Assembly (NCBI GenBank): GCA_032718865.1
Contig: JALUTQ010000007.1
Location: 2,294,001 to 2,358,000, forward strand
DNA: 64,000 nucleotides
Reading direction: 5' to 3'
From: Tilletia caries
Lineage: Eukaryota > Basidiomycota > Exobasidiomycetes > Tilletiales > Tilletiaceae
This document shows positions 10,082 to 19,820 of the stretch, one piece after another (position 1 is the first letter of the stretch; every line of letters begins with the position of its first letter). Under the pieces are notes generated by a model, which saw only the letters and a list, made by a program, of their open reading frames with translations, was not told where the DNA came from and made no database searches. The position numbers were made by a program, and so were the translations under genes.

Positions 10082-12515
10082 TCAAGTTTCTTGTAGATGA
10101 GGCAAGGCGCGAGGCAGAACTACATTGGTTGTCGACGTGTCGGATCCAGGAAGCAGGACACGTACGTTTCTGGCGTCAGTAGCTCGTGACAGAGCGACGT
10201 ACAGCTGGCCATGCGAAAAGCAGGGTACCCGCAAGTCGATTCCAACACGGTCAAGGGACTGCCCTTGACTCTTGTTGATCGTCATTGCGAAGCACAATTT
10301 GACCGGAAACTGACGTCTGATAAGGACGTATGGATATCCGCTTTCCTCCGTACGAACATCGATTCGAGGTATCAGGACTCGTTGTCCAATGCGATCCTTT
10401 GCTCCGGTGATGATCATCGCTTCGAGCACTGGTCTTCGCATAGCAGTGACCACCAATCGCGTTCCGTTACAAAGCCCGTTGGAGGGATCAAGATTCCGCA
10501 GCAGCATGATTGGAGATCCAATCTTCAGAGACAGTGCATGCGGGGGAGATCCAGAGGGCTGTTGCGTCGCTAGGTATTCTGCAGAGAACGCAGGAGACTC
10601 GTCGCCGTCGGCCGTGACCGCTCTGTCGGCGCTGAAGAAGGTAATTGCTTCGCCTGGAAGCATTGACAATATCGTCTCGTTCGTTTTGTCGGCAGCATCG
10701 TTTCGTGCATGAAGAATTGCGCGAGGAGCCCAATACCTTTGTGCGGTTACTGGAGAAAAGGCGGCCGGGATGGATTCGTAGACAAAACGAATAAAACTGG
10801 AAGCGTCGTTTCCATTCAACCGAATGGGATCCGGAACCATGACTCGTCCCTTGTTGTCCTGAGGGCAGTGGCCATTACCAATGTGCATCGTCCAGCGACC
10901 GTATTCCATCTGTAGAGAGGCGTCGTCTGTGGACATTGTACTCATCGACAGGAGCAATCGCAGATTGATTCGCAACTGCAGTTGAACCATGCTGCTCCAT
11001 AGCTCGGATTTGTGTAGACAGATTTGAATCGTGTCCGATGTTGTGCCTCCTTGAACGATGGGGAGTGTTTGACGCCAGTCTCCGGAGAACAGTACCACTA
11101 CACCTCCAAAAGGTTTTGAGTTCTGAAGAAGATCTTGGAACAGGCGATCGACAGCCTCAGCAGCATACCTGCTCTGCATAGGTGCTTCATCCCAAATCAG
11201 AACTGAAGTTCGTCGAAGAAGCTCGGCCGATGCTGTTTGAGCACGAACACCACAGCTGGAATCTGCGGTGAGTGTGAGCGGGATTTTGAAACGTGAATGT
11301 GTCGTTCGTCCGCCTTCGAGCATAATGGCCGCGATTCCCGACGCTGCAACAGCGAGGGCGATCTTTCCTTTGCTGCGAGTGTATGCAAGTAACGCGTTCT
11401 CTACGAACGTTTTCCCACATCCGCCTGGCCCATCGAGGAAGAAGGTGGTTGACGAAGAAGCAGGATTGTCGATCGCGGCCTGTATGGTCTCGAAAGCCAT
11501 CGCTTGATCTGCGTTCATGAGGCGGACCATTTCTTCGTACTTGAGCCGCTGTGTGTCCCAGTTGTAGCCGACTTCCTCCAGTACCGCGACCGGAATACGT
11601 ACTTCATCGAAGCTGTATATGTCATCCGGTGGGGGTATACCGTACAGAGCCAAATCCACATCAGCTTGCATCGACCCCAAAACGTCACGAAGCAGAGCAC
11701 GTGAAAGGGATAAGCATCGTTCGAACGATGGGTTTTGGACTCCACGGCGGAGAAGGAGTCGACGACAATCGTCCGCAAGGGCTTCTCTGTGCTTTGTGTA
11801 GAGTCGAAAAGGATCGTCCACGCTTTGGTTTAGCAGGATAGCGCAGAATAGGCGACGCAGAGCAGATCCGTGCTGTATCGCAGAAGCTTCTCGAAGGCAG
11901 TAGTCCCACTCAGAGTCGTCGGTAAGGAGTCCACGAGCGAGGTAAGCAGCACGGAAGGTAGGATAGACGAATTCTTCGAACGTCCGAACGCCAGCGAACG
12001 ATGTTGGTCCCCGGACATGGTGCAGCAGCATTCTGAGATAGAATTTCTCGCCCGCCGTCTGTGGGACGAAATAGACACGGCCGATCTGCCTTCCTTGGGA
12101 GCGCCGCTTCCATGTGCGGTCTTTCTGATTCCATACGTATTGGGACGGAACCTCTGGATAGGTTAGCTCCGCCGTTTCGGATCCAGAGCGACCGCAGAGC
12201 TGAAAGAATGCGAGCAACTTCGATCGACGTTCTTCTCCTTCCATAGTCTCGAGAGTTCCATTCAAATCGTCCGGATCAAACGTCACACGTTGACCGCCTT
12301 CCTCGTGGACGTCCAAGGACATGACAGAGGGCCATATGCCATGCAGAGGTAGCCGTAGCAGTCGTGCGACTCCTTCAGAAAGAAAGGAAACAATACATCA
12401 GAAATTCGGATTTAGTTATGACCTGGTCTGTGAAATACTCACCTTCGCAAGGGGAGACGAATCTAGCGTCCACGTACTCAGAGATCTCGTCCAGAACTTG
12501 TTGCCCCTCAGGTCC
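10082..12515 (-). CDS. Helitron RepHel, C-terminal PIF1-like helicase part
   Basis: This is the helicase third of a Helitron transposase, which unwinds DNA during rolling-circle transposition. From 12515 the frame reads through a short exon (VTVGPEGQQVLDEISEYV) to 12443. A short intron with a GTGAGT donor follows, and an exon starting near 12372 runs open to the stop at 10082. Walker A is GPGGCGKT, Walker B is VLIWDEAPM, and the C-terminal motif contains TINKSQGQSLDRVGID followed by QLYVALSRA. The helicase frame is uninterrupted over about 750 codons. It is separated from its Rep domain by the MITE at 12524-13359 and by inversion of the preceding segment, so it cannot be made as a full RepHel here. 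The open frame starting at 12322 might give a helicase-only product. Confidence 0.93.
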
Positions 12516-12523
12516 CACTGTGA
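12516..12523. repeat. Target-site duplication half, ACTGTGAC
   Basis: This is the complement of GTCACAGT at 15333-15340, which lies at the left end of the other copy of the same MITE, not at the far end of this one. It is the swapped partner that marks the inversion. Confidence 0.9.
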
Positions 12524-13359
12524 CCAGTGATCATCACCATTTGTCATACATATGAAGTCATATTATGCATATGACAGAATTATGACAAAGTCTCATTGTC
12601 ATATTTATGGCCATAATGCCTCCCGTGGCTGTCATATGACAGCTTTATGACAGAAATATGACATAATTTTCCCGCCCTAAATTCTGTCATATTCTGTCAT
12701 ATGACAATGCAGAACATATGCCTTATGTATGACAGTATTCTGACAAAACGTCCACAGCCGGGCCGAAAAGATGCATAATTCTGTCATATGGTCGTGCATA
12801 ATCATGTCATATTCTTGGCAAATCTGACATTTTTATATGACCTGAGCTCTAAATTCTGGTCAGGCTCACCGCTCAGGCGCCGAGTGCCTGGCATTTTTCA
12901 GAATAAAATTAAGCGTTTTTGGCATCTTCCGTGTCTCCGGCATCCCCCTGGGCCCTGCCCCTTCTCCCGATACAAAATAAAAACGCTCCGGAGCTCAAGA
13001 TGGCTCCCAACATGTTACATGTTCCGCAGCAAGATTCACGCGCCTGTTCTGGATGGCTGGATATGAGGTGAAAACTGCGCCAACCTGAAAGAGGGAACGC
13101 GGCGACGCGGCTTGACGCGCTTCGCGGTTCACCACATGGCGAGACGCGCTTCGCCACGCGATATTACGGTCTACTCAGAGGCGGAAAGTTTGCTTACGTA
13201 ATATGACAGAAATATGACAATTTTATGACTTCATATGACAGAAAAATGACATTTGCATAATGCATATATATGACATCGCCTTCCCAAAACTAGATTGTCA
13301 TAATGCAGATATATGACATCGCCCAAAAAATTGTCATATATGCATCATAATGATCACTG
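12524..13359 (+). mobile_element. hAT-like MITE, family X, copy 1 (836 bp)
   Basis: The element starts CAGTGATCAT and ends ATGATCACTG, perfect inverted ends of at least 10 bp. The start fits the YARNG consensus of hAT termini, and the duplications in this cluster are 8 bp. The first and last 200 bp are packed with ATGACA, TGTCATAT and related motifs on both strands, as in the subterminal transposase-binding regions of hAT elements. The internal open frame (12909-13157, minus) shows no transposase motif. The copy is nearly identical to 15341-16173 in reverse orientation. Confidence 0.88.
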
Positions 13360-13367
13360 CCACAGAC
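13360..13367. repeat. Target-site duplication half, CCACAGAC
   Basis: Its partner is GTCTGTGG at 16174-16181, next to the other X copy. Joining the two flanks at this octamer restores an open Rep frame, which identifies it as an original target duplication. Confidence 0.9.
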
Positions 13368-13826
13368 GCAGATATAGCGGCTGCAGCGTTGCAGGATCCC
13401 AATGGTGCGTTATTGCTTCCTCCTGTGCGGTCTGATGCTTTCCTATATGCGCTGGACGTTAGGCAATGTCTTATGCTCATCTCTCTCTCTCCCTGTCTTA
13501 CGTTTCCGTTTGCAGTCGTTCGAGGCCGGGGAGCGGGAGGTTCGCACAAAGTTTCGCTTGAACAATTCCACTGCTATCATCTCCATCTACGATTCACCTT
13601 CTCGACCCTTCTCCATGGCGGCACATTGATGCAGGAGTTCATTGTCGATGCCTGGGTCGTTGCCGAGCAAAGACGTCTCCACTTCATACGATCCAATCAA
13701 AGCCAGCTTCGGGCAGACGTGTACAAGGGGCTGCAGGATGCACTCATGAACGGCACGGATCTGAACACGCTCGGTCAACGCATCGTGTTACCTTCTTCGT
13801 TTACCAACGGTCCTCGATACATGCAG

Positions 13827-14601
13827 TAAGGAAGAGCACGGAGTAGACCCCGGAATGGGTTTGCAGGAATTCCGGGGCACTCCGGGCAGAGTTCCGGCGG
13901 TACCCGGAACCCGGAATGCTAATTTTCAATTTTTGTCAGTTTAGTCCTTTTAAGCAGGAAGCCGGAATTTCCTGGTACCGCTCAGCCGGAATGCGGAATA
14001 GATCTTGCTTTGGCCGTAACTTTTTCTTGCGGAATGCGGAATCTGTGGTCAGACAAGCTCATTCTCCCGAAATTCCGCCGGATTCCGGGAGATTCCGGGG
14101 GGGTCACGTGATGTGGGGTCTCATTCGGGGTTTCATTTATCAATGAGACTCTCCGGCGAGTTTCACATATGAGGAGACCCAGTCTTGTGGTCTCAACAGG
14201 ACACATGAGGCTTGAAGAGGAGCAAATGGACGCGAGTGAGGCATCAAATGGCCAATGCAGAGCTTCAATGTAGACTGTGGACGAGTACAAAGCCGATTTA
14301 GAAAGGGGTCGACTCGTTTTTCATATGATCTTGCGACTGCGGAGGAGAGTCCCGGAATCCGGCGAAATTCCGCATTCCGGGAGCTGCGGAATGCGGAATC
14401 GAAAAATTGATCAAAACCAAAATTTTGACGGAAGCCGGAATTCCAGATGTACGAATTTGAATCTTTCCCCGGAATACGGAGCTCTGCGCCCGAAAGAAGA
14501 GTAATTTAACCGGAATGCGGAATGCCCTGAGAGGCCCCGGAATTGCTGCGGAGGTCCTCCCCGGAGTGCGGAAATTCCGGGGCACTCCGTGCTCTTCCTT
14601 A
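13827..14601 (+). mobile_element. hAT-like MITE, family M, copy 1 (775 bp)
   Basis: The inverted ends are TAAGGAAGAGCACGGAGT and its complement ACTCCGTGCTCTTCCTTA. The element is flanked by the exact 8-bp duplication ACATGCAG (13819-13826 and 14602-14609). The interior is rich in CCGGAAT/GGAATGCGG motifs in both orientations. No transposase frame is seen, so it is non-autonomous. It is nested in the Rep frame between RYMQ and ARYHD. Confidence 0.92.
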
Positions 14602-15332
14602 ACATGCAGGCGCGATATCACGATGCAATGGCTTTGGTACGCGTCTACGGAAAACCGGACATCTTCATCACCATGACATGCAATCCGCTGTGGAAGGAGA
14701 TCGTCGAAAATCTCAAACCACATCAGCGCGCTTCAGATCGGCCCGACATCGTTTGCCGCGTTTTCTGGCTGAAACTCAAGCACCTGATATCCTTCCTGAA
14801 GGAGAAGCAAGTCCTCGGAACTGTTGTATCCTTCACGTGGACCGTCGAGTTCCAAAAGCGAGGACTTCCCCACGCTCACATCATCATCACTATGAACAAC
14901 GAGGACAAGACTCGATGTGCAGCGGACATTGACAGCATCGTCAGTGCCGAACTCCCGGATCCTGCAATCGACGAAGAGCTGCATAATCACGTCCTTGGGC
15001 AGATGATACACGGGCCCTGCACACCAGAGCAGCCATGTATGCAAAATCCAGAATCACCAGGCATTTGCACACGACGTTTTCCCTTTGCACTGCAGGAAGA
15101 AACTGTCGCTGGAGACGACGGATATCCTCTGTACCGCCGTCGCAATACTGGTGTTTCTGTGCAGAAACAGTGTGGTCGCGGGTTTCGAGACGTCGACTCT
15201 ACGTGGGTTGTACCTCGCAATCCTTTTCTGCTCAAAACGTTTGGCTGTCACATGAACGTGGAAATTTGCACGTCCATTAAGGCGGTCAAATATCTCTTCA
15301 AATATATCTTTAAAGGGCCAGATCGCTCTCGG

Positions 15333-15340
15333 GTCACAGT
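15333..15340. repeat. Target-site duplication half, GTCACAGT
   Basis: It matches ACTGTGAC at 12516-12523 in inverted orientation. It ends the Rep segment (RVTV) and should continue directly into the helicase exon (VGPEG). Confidence 0.9.
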
Positions 15341-16173
15341 CAGTGATCATTATGATGCATATATGACAATTTTTTGGGCGATGTCATATATCTGCATTAT
15401 GACAATCTAGTTTTGGGAAGGCGATGTCATATATATGCATTATGCAAATGTCATTTTTCTGTCATATGAAGTCATAAAATTGTCATATTTCTGTCATATT
15501 ACGTAAGCAAACTTTCCGCCTCTGAGTAGACCGTAATATCGCGTGGCGAAGCGCGTCTCGCCATGTGGTGAACCGCGAAGCGCGTCAAGCCGCGTCGCCG
15601 CGTTCCCTCTTTCAGGTTGGCGCAGTTTTTACCTCATATCCAGCCATCCAGAACAGGCGCGTGAATCTTGCTGCGGAACATGTAACATGTTGGGAGCCAT
15701 CTTGAGCTCCGGAGCGTTTTTATTTTGTATCGGGAGAAGGGGCAGGGCCCAGGGGGATGCCGGAGACACGGAAGATGCCAAAACGCTTAATTTTATTCTG
15801 AAAATGCCAGGCACTCGGCGCCTGAGCGGTGAGCCTGATCAGAATTTAGAGCTCAGGTCATATAAAATGTCAGATTTGCCAAGAATATGACATGATTATG
15901 CACGACCATATGACAGAATTATGCATCTTTTTCGGCCCGGCTGTGGACGTTTTGTCAGAATACTGTCATACATAAGGCATATGTTCTGCATTGTCATATG
16001 ACAGAATATGACAGAATTTAGGGCGGGAAAATTATGTCATATTTCTGTCATAAAGCTGTCATATGACAGCCACGGGAGGCATTATGGCCATAAATATGAC
16101 AATGAGACTTTGTCATAATTCTGTCATATGCATAATATGACTTCATATGTATGACAAATGGTGATGATCACTG
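15341..16173 (-). mobile_element. hAT-like MITE, family X, copy 2 (833 bp)
   Basis: This is the reverse-oriented near-copy of 12524-13359, with the same CAGTGATCAT/ATGATCACTG ends and only small differences. Its flanks are GTCACAGT on the left and GTCTGTGG on the right. These do not match each other, but each matches one flank of copy 1. That swap is the signature of inversion by recombination between the two copies. Confidence 0.9.
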
Positions 16174-17968
16174 GTCTGTGGAGAACATCTCGCGAGGAGC
16201 ATCCCGGCCTAAGGGAATCCAGTAATGCCAGCCCAGATGTCCGAAGTAAGGAAGAGCACGGAGTGCCCCGGAATTTCCGTACTCCGGGGAGGACCTCCGC
16301 AGCAATTCCGGGGCCTCTCAGGGCATTCCGCATTCCGGTTAAATTACTCTTCTTTCGGGCGCAGAGCTCCGTATTCCGGGGAAAGATTCAGATTCATACA
16401 TCTGGAATTCCGGCTTCCGTCAAAATTTTTGGTTTTTGATCAATTTTTCGATTCCGCATTCCGCAGCTCCCGGAATGCGGAATTTCGCCGGATTCCTGGA
16501 CTCTCCTCCGCAGTCACAAGATCATATGAAAACGAGTCGACCGTTTTCTAAATCGGCTTTGTACTCGTCCATAGTCTACATTGAAGCTCTGCATTGGCCA
16601 TTTGATGCCTCACTCGCATCAATTTGCTTTTCTTCAAGCCTCATGTGTCCTGTTGAGACCACAAGACTGGGTCTCCTCATATGTGAAACTCGCCGGAGAG
16701 TCTCATTGATAAATGAAACCCCGAATGAGACCCCACATCACGTGACCCCCGGAATCTCCCGGAATCCGGCGGAATTTCGGGAGAATGAGCTTGTCTGACC
16801 ACAGATTCCGCATTCCGCAAGAAAAGTTACGGCCAAAGCAAGATCTATTCCGCATTCCGGCTGAGCGGTACCAGGAAATTCCGGCTTCCTGCTTAAAAGG
16901 ACTAAACTGACAAAAATTGAAAATTAGCATTCCGGGTTCCGGGTACCGCCGGAACTCTGCCCGGAGTGCCCCGGAATTCCTGCAAACCCATTCCGGGGTC
17001 TACTCCGTGCTCTTCCTTAGTCCGAAGGGTATGAGGATGGGGAAACGTAGAGGAAGAAAGCAAGGATGTGACTCGTTGATCCTACGAAGCGGGCCATTTT
17101 TGTATTGGAAGACGATGTCCCTGCCGCTCCCTTCACTTGCGTTTCGATCGAAAACGATTGCTGCGATCTCGGATGCTCTTGGTAGGTTGTACGTGCGCGG
17201 ATCCGGTCCTCCTTCAGCTCCAGGATGGATAATTCGTACCCCCACCTCCGTTTCGGTCGTAGCTAGATGGTCCAGCATTGTTTTCGAGCTACGCAAAGCC
17301 TCGACGAAGGGATTGACGTCCCAAAGAATTCTCTGCAGGCCATCCAGTGTGTTCGGTTGGAGCCCAGTATTGGGCCGAGACGCTCTGATTCCGGTAGCTT
17401 GCGCAGGATCTGTGGCCACGAAGTAGACCTGAGCGTACGAAGGCGTGAAGCCGTCCTCTGGAACCAAACCGCCGATGCGATGATGTACCTGCCCTTTGAC
17501 CTTGAAGGTGTATATGCCGCGCTGTCCGGCAACGCTGAGGTCGCGAGTACCACCGAAAGAGAGGAACGCAAAGGCGTTATTGTAATCTCGAATGTTGCGA
17601 CGGAATTGATCGGCCACATCGCCACCACTTGTGTACAACGCTTGTAGCGTCGGCGGGCAGTCGAAGATTTGAGGCAGAACAACGTTTCCGTTACTGCAGC
17701 ATGTGCCGAACTTCGGTTTGCACATGGACCCCGACGTCTTCTCGGATATCCAATGCAAAGCTAGGCAATGTTCGCAAACGTGTTCCATGAATCCGAGACT
17801 GTGCAGGACAGCATTTGCTCCGTCGCCGCGTGCCGGTCGATGCAGCGGCATGAAGAAAGGTGGAAAAACAGAGGGAATGGACTGTTGAGTAGGCCGGAAG
17901 GCAGTAGGAATCAAAGAGTCAGTGGAAGGAGGGAACTTCGACACTCCATCATCAGCGCAAGAATCCAA
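16174..17968 (-). pseudogene. Helitron RepHel, N-terminal part, interrupted by MITE M copy 2
   Basis: Reading leftward from 17968, the frame contains a Cys/His cluster (EHVCEHCLALHW, then GTCCSNGNVVLP) and the Helitron N-region including RNIRDYNNAFAFLSFGG, and runs to RFPILIPFG at about 17020. The MITE at 16247-17019 follows. The frame resumes as HLGWHYWIPLGRDAPREM and stops at 16174 against MITE X copy 2, from where it should continue into the inverted Rep segment. The start is uncertain: 17968 is the first ATG of the open frame, but upstream exons are possible. Apart from insertions the frame is intact, suggesting recent damage. Confidence 0.88.
16247..17019 (-). mobile_element. hAT-like MITE, family M, copy 2 (773 bp)
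   Basis: The ends TAAGGAAGAGCACGGAGT... and ...ACTCCGTGCTCTTCCTTA are as in copy 1, flanked by the exact duplication GTCCGAAG (16239-16246 and 17020-17027). It is almost identical to copy 1 in reverse. Because copy 1 sits in the inverted segment, both originally pointed the same way. Removal leaves RepHel in frame (IPFG to HLGW). Confidence 0.93.
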
Positions 17969-18364
17969 ATCAGCTGTACTTCATAGGGCTATATGAATCA
18001 TAATATCCGTTACAGTAGGTCGTTGCCGTACACCTGAAGCCTGTAGAGATTTTCATTGCAGATGTCAACATGAGGATTGAAGAAGGTAAGTTGCGTATGT
18101 GAAATGTTTCCCGAGTACTGTTGCCTTTACGGCTATAGAACTGTATCATTTGCTGTAACCAACAGGTAAAACTGTTCTGGGCTTTTGTTTGTTGCGTTAA
18201 TTTTTGCGATGTGGCGCTGTGAAAGTATGAGTTCTAATGTCTAAAGGTGCTGCAAGCCTGCAAAGTTCGGAATGAAGCACGCAAGCCCTGCTGCAAATCC
18301 CACTGTTACATTGCTCAAGGGATATGTTAGCAGCCAGATGATGGCACACTGCGAATACGGTTAG
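17969..18364. other. Region upstream of the Helitron N-terminal frame, no gene seen
   Basis: It contains no supported coding frame. It may hold the RepHel promoter and the 5' end of the Helitron, but I could not identify the terminus. Confidence 0.35.
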
Positions 18365-19642
18365 CTACGTGTATGTCAAAGATGCTGTTGACAGTCGGTG
18401 ATGATGAGGTGACGTAAACTCGGTGCAACCTCTAGAGGAATAATAGGTGGCTGGAAAGTTTTGGGCGACCCATCGAGATACTGTGATGAAGCCCACCAGG
18501 GACGGCTTCGTAAGACGAATGTGGTAAGAGCGGGGAGATGCCCAGAAAGTAAGATAGGTTCGCGAGGGGCACCAAGATCTGCTATTTGTCATGTGAGGTA
18601 TGCCTGTTGAGTGAGCTGTGAGGTAAAAGAGACAATGGATTTGAGAAGGATTGTGGACTGTGGTACTCACAACGGTGGGAAAGGATAAGCGTTTCTGCAA
18701 GGGGCTCCGTGCATGAGATTCGTGCTCCCGAGAACGTTCGGCGGCAAACTGTGTGCGTCGTGTTGTCGAGGGGTACTTCTGGATCCCGGCAAGATCTAAC
18801 GGCATCGGGTGGAGACGATTTTGCAGAGACGCGATTGACAAAGATCGTGTACTGCGCGTCGATGCAAGAGCATATCGGTAGATCATCGTAGTAGTCTTCG
18901 GAAACGATGACATGCCGCAGGGACGGTGCGACAGATTTCCAAATGGTAGGGAAGCAGAAGTTTTTCCGTCATCGTGCCGGAGAACGTATCTAGGTCCCAC
19001 TTGGAGAAGCCCTGGACGACGATGGTATGGAGGAAAGGAAATTGGGCAGAGAATGCCACAATCTCTCCATCCTCCGTCAAATCTGCAACCGAGAGGCGCC
19101 GAATGAAGAATCAGAGAAGAAGTACTGGGAGTACATGAAGAAGGACACTCACCTCCGCGGAAAAGAATGAAAACCTCGAGGAAAGGACATCGCTTCGACA
19201 GGACCCGAAACCGTGCGCTACGGTGTTGATCGCGGTAGAGATCCGTTTCCTTCAGCGACCCAGTGAATTCGAGGCGGCGAACGCACCATCCTAATGCCAG
19301 CTCCGTATAAAGTTGACGGGAGAAAGCAGAGCTGCCGTTCGGATACGAAAGGCGAACTCGCTGTAGCAACTTGAAGCGAAGCAGATGGTACCATGAATAG
19401 CAAGTCCTACTCAACTGTGCGAGAGTGGCCTGCGAGTCCGGATCGGCAAAGATATGGTTGAGTATGAGATCCCAGATCTCAGCAGGCAGTCGTGGCAGCG
19501 GTGCCATCTTGTCAACCATCGGAGTGAGAGCGGCAGCAGGGAGTTGTGGAGAGGAAGCGGGATGCTGCGAGCAAAAAGAAGAACAGCAGGACTTTGGATC
19601 GACATTCAGGGAGAGCCGAGGAGGGCAGCTCTCAAATATCAT
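18365..19642 (-). pseudogene. F-box protein, frame broken
   Basis: An F-box motif lies near the N terminus (LPRLPAEIWDLILNHIF, followed by LAQLSRTCYSWYHLLR). The first ATG is at 19642, or 19507 directly before the F-box. After residue ILFRG a GTGAGT...TGCAG intron (about 19152-19083) leads into LTEDGEIVAFSAQFPFLHTI. The frame then slips at a five-base A run (plus-strand T5 near 18961-18965): beyond it the meaningful frame reads IWKSVAPSLRHVIVSEDYYD. Such genes usually encode SCF ubiquitin-ligase substrate receptors with variable C-terminal leucine-rich or unknown regions. The 3' end is uncertain, with a further GTGAGT donor near 18675. It is either a decayed family member or affected by a homopolymer error. 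Confidence 0.62.
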
Positions 19643-19690
19643 TACTGATCACCGGTGAGCTTTCAGCTTAGTCGTCAAGAAAAATATCAG

Positions 19691-19820
19691 AGAGAAATGA
19701 GGGATACATGGTGCGATAGATACCTAAATTGTGCTGCGTCATGCGTGCAACGTGAAGAGAAATGAGTGATACATGGTGACATGGATACCTGAATTGTGCC
19801 GCGTGCATTGTGCAACTTGA
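19691..19820. repeat. Two-copy tandem repeat, 65-bp period
   Basis: The unit beginning AGAGAAATGAG, with GATACATGGTG and AATTGTGC further on, occurs at 19691 and again at 19756 with a few substitutions. Confidence 0.75.

Larger units (their letters stand above)
13360..15340 (+). pseudogene. Helitron Rep (HUH nuclease) domain, inverted relative to the rest of the gene
   Basis: The frame runs on the plus strand although the rest of RepHel is on the minus strand. It includes the Helitron-like stretch MQEFIVDAWVVAEQRR and the PSSFTNGPRYMQ block. After MITE M copy 1 it continues with the Rep core: DIFITMTCNPLWKEI, the HUH motif in RGLPHAHIII, and the tyrosine motif KYLFKYIFKG, which keeps two tyrosines four residues apart plus the lysine. 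An intron ending TTTGCAG near 13515 is possible. Removing the MITE leaves one octamer copy and an in-frame join (RYMQ to ARYHD). The catalytic residues are intact. Only the inversion and insertions break the gene. Confidence 0.92.
10082..17968 (-). mobile_element. Helitron core (Rep-helicase), rearranged by nested MITEs
   Basis: All parts of a RepHel transposase are present: N-terminal zinc-finger-like region (17968-17020 and 16246-16174), HUH Rep domain (13360-15340, inverted) and PIF1-type helicase (12515-10082). Four MITE insertions interrupt it. The outer ends (5' TC on the right, 3' CTRR with hairpin on the left) were not identified. The element may extend left to about 5.9-6.3 kb if the OB-fold and acidic genes are cargo, and right towards 18.3 kb. 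Confidence 0.85.

Noticed and set aside
10211..10573. Plus-strand frames over the helicase region
   Set aside because: Antisense shadows. All helicase motifs read on the minus strand.
12909..13157. 82-codon frame also present at 15543-15890, as a possible small protein
   Set aside because: Both lie in the two copies of the same MITE. The duplication explains their identity, and there is no transposase or other motif.
12524..16173. One large composite transposon with 830-bp terminal inverted repeats
   Set aside because: The swapped 8-bp duplications and the restored Rep frame show two separate MITE insertions followed by inversion, not a single composite insertion.
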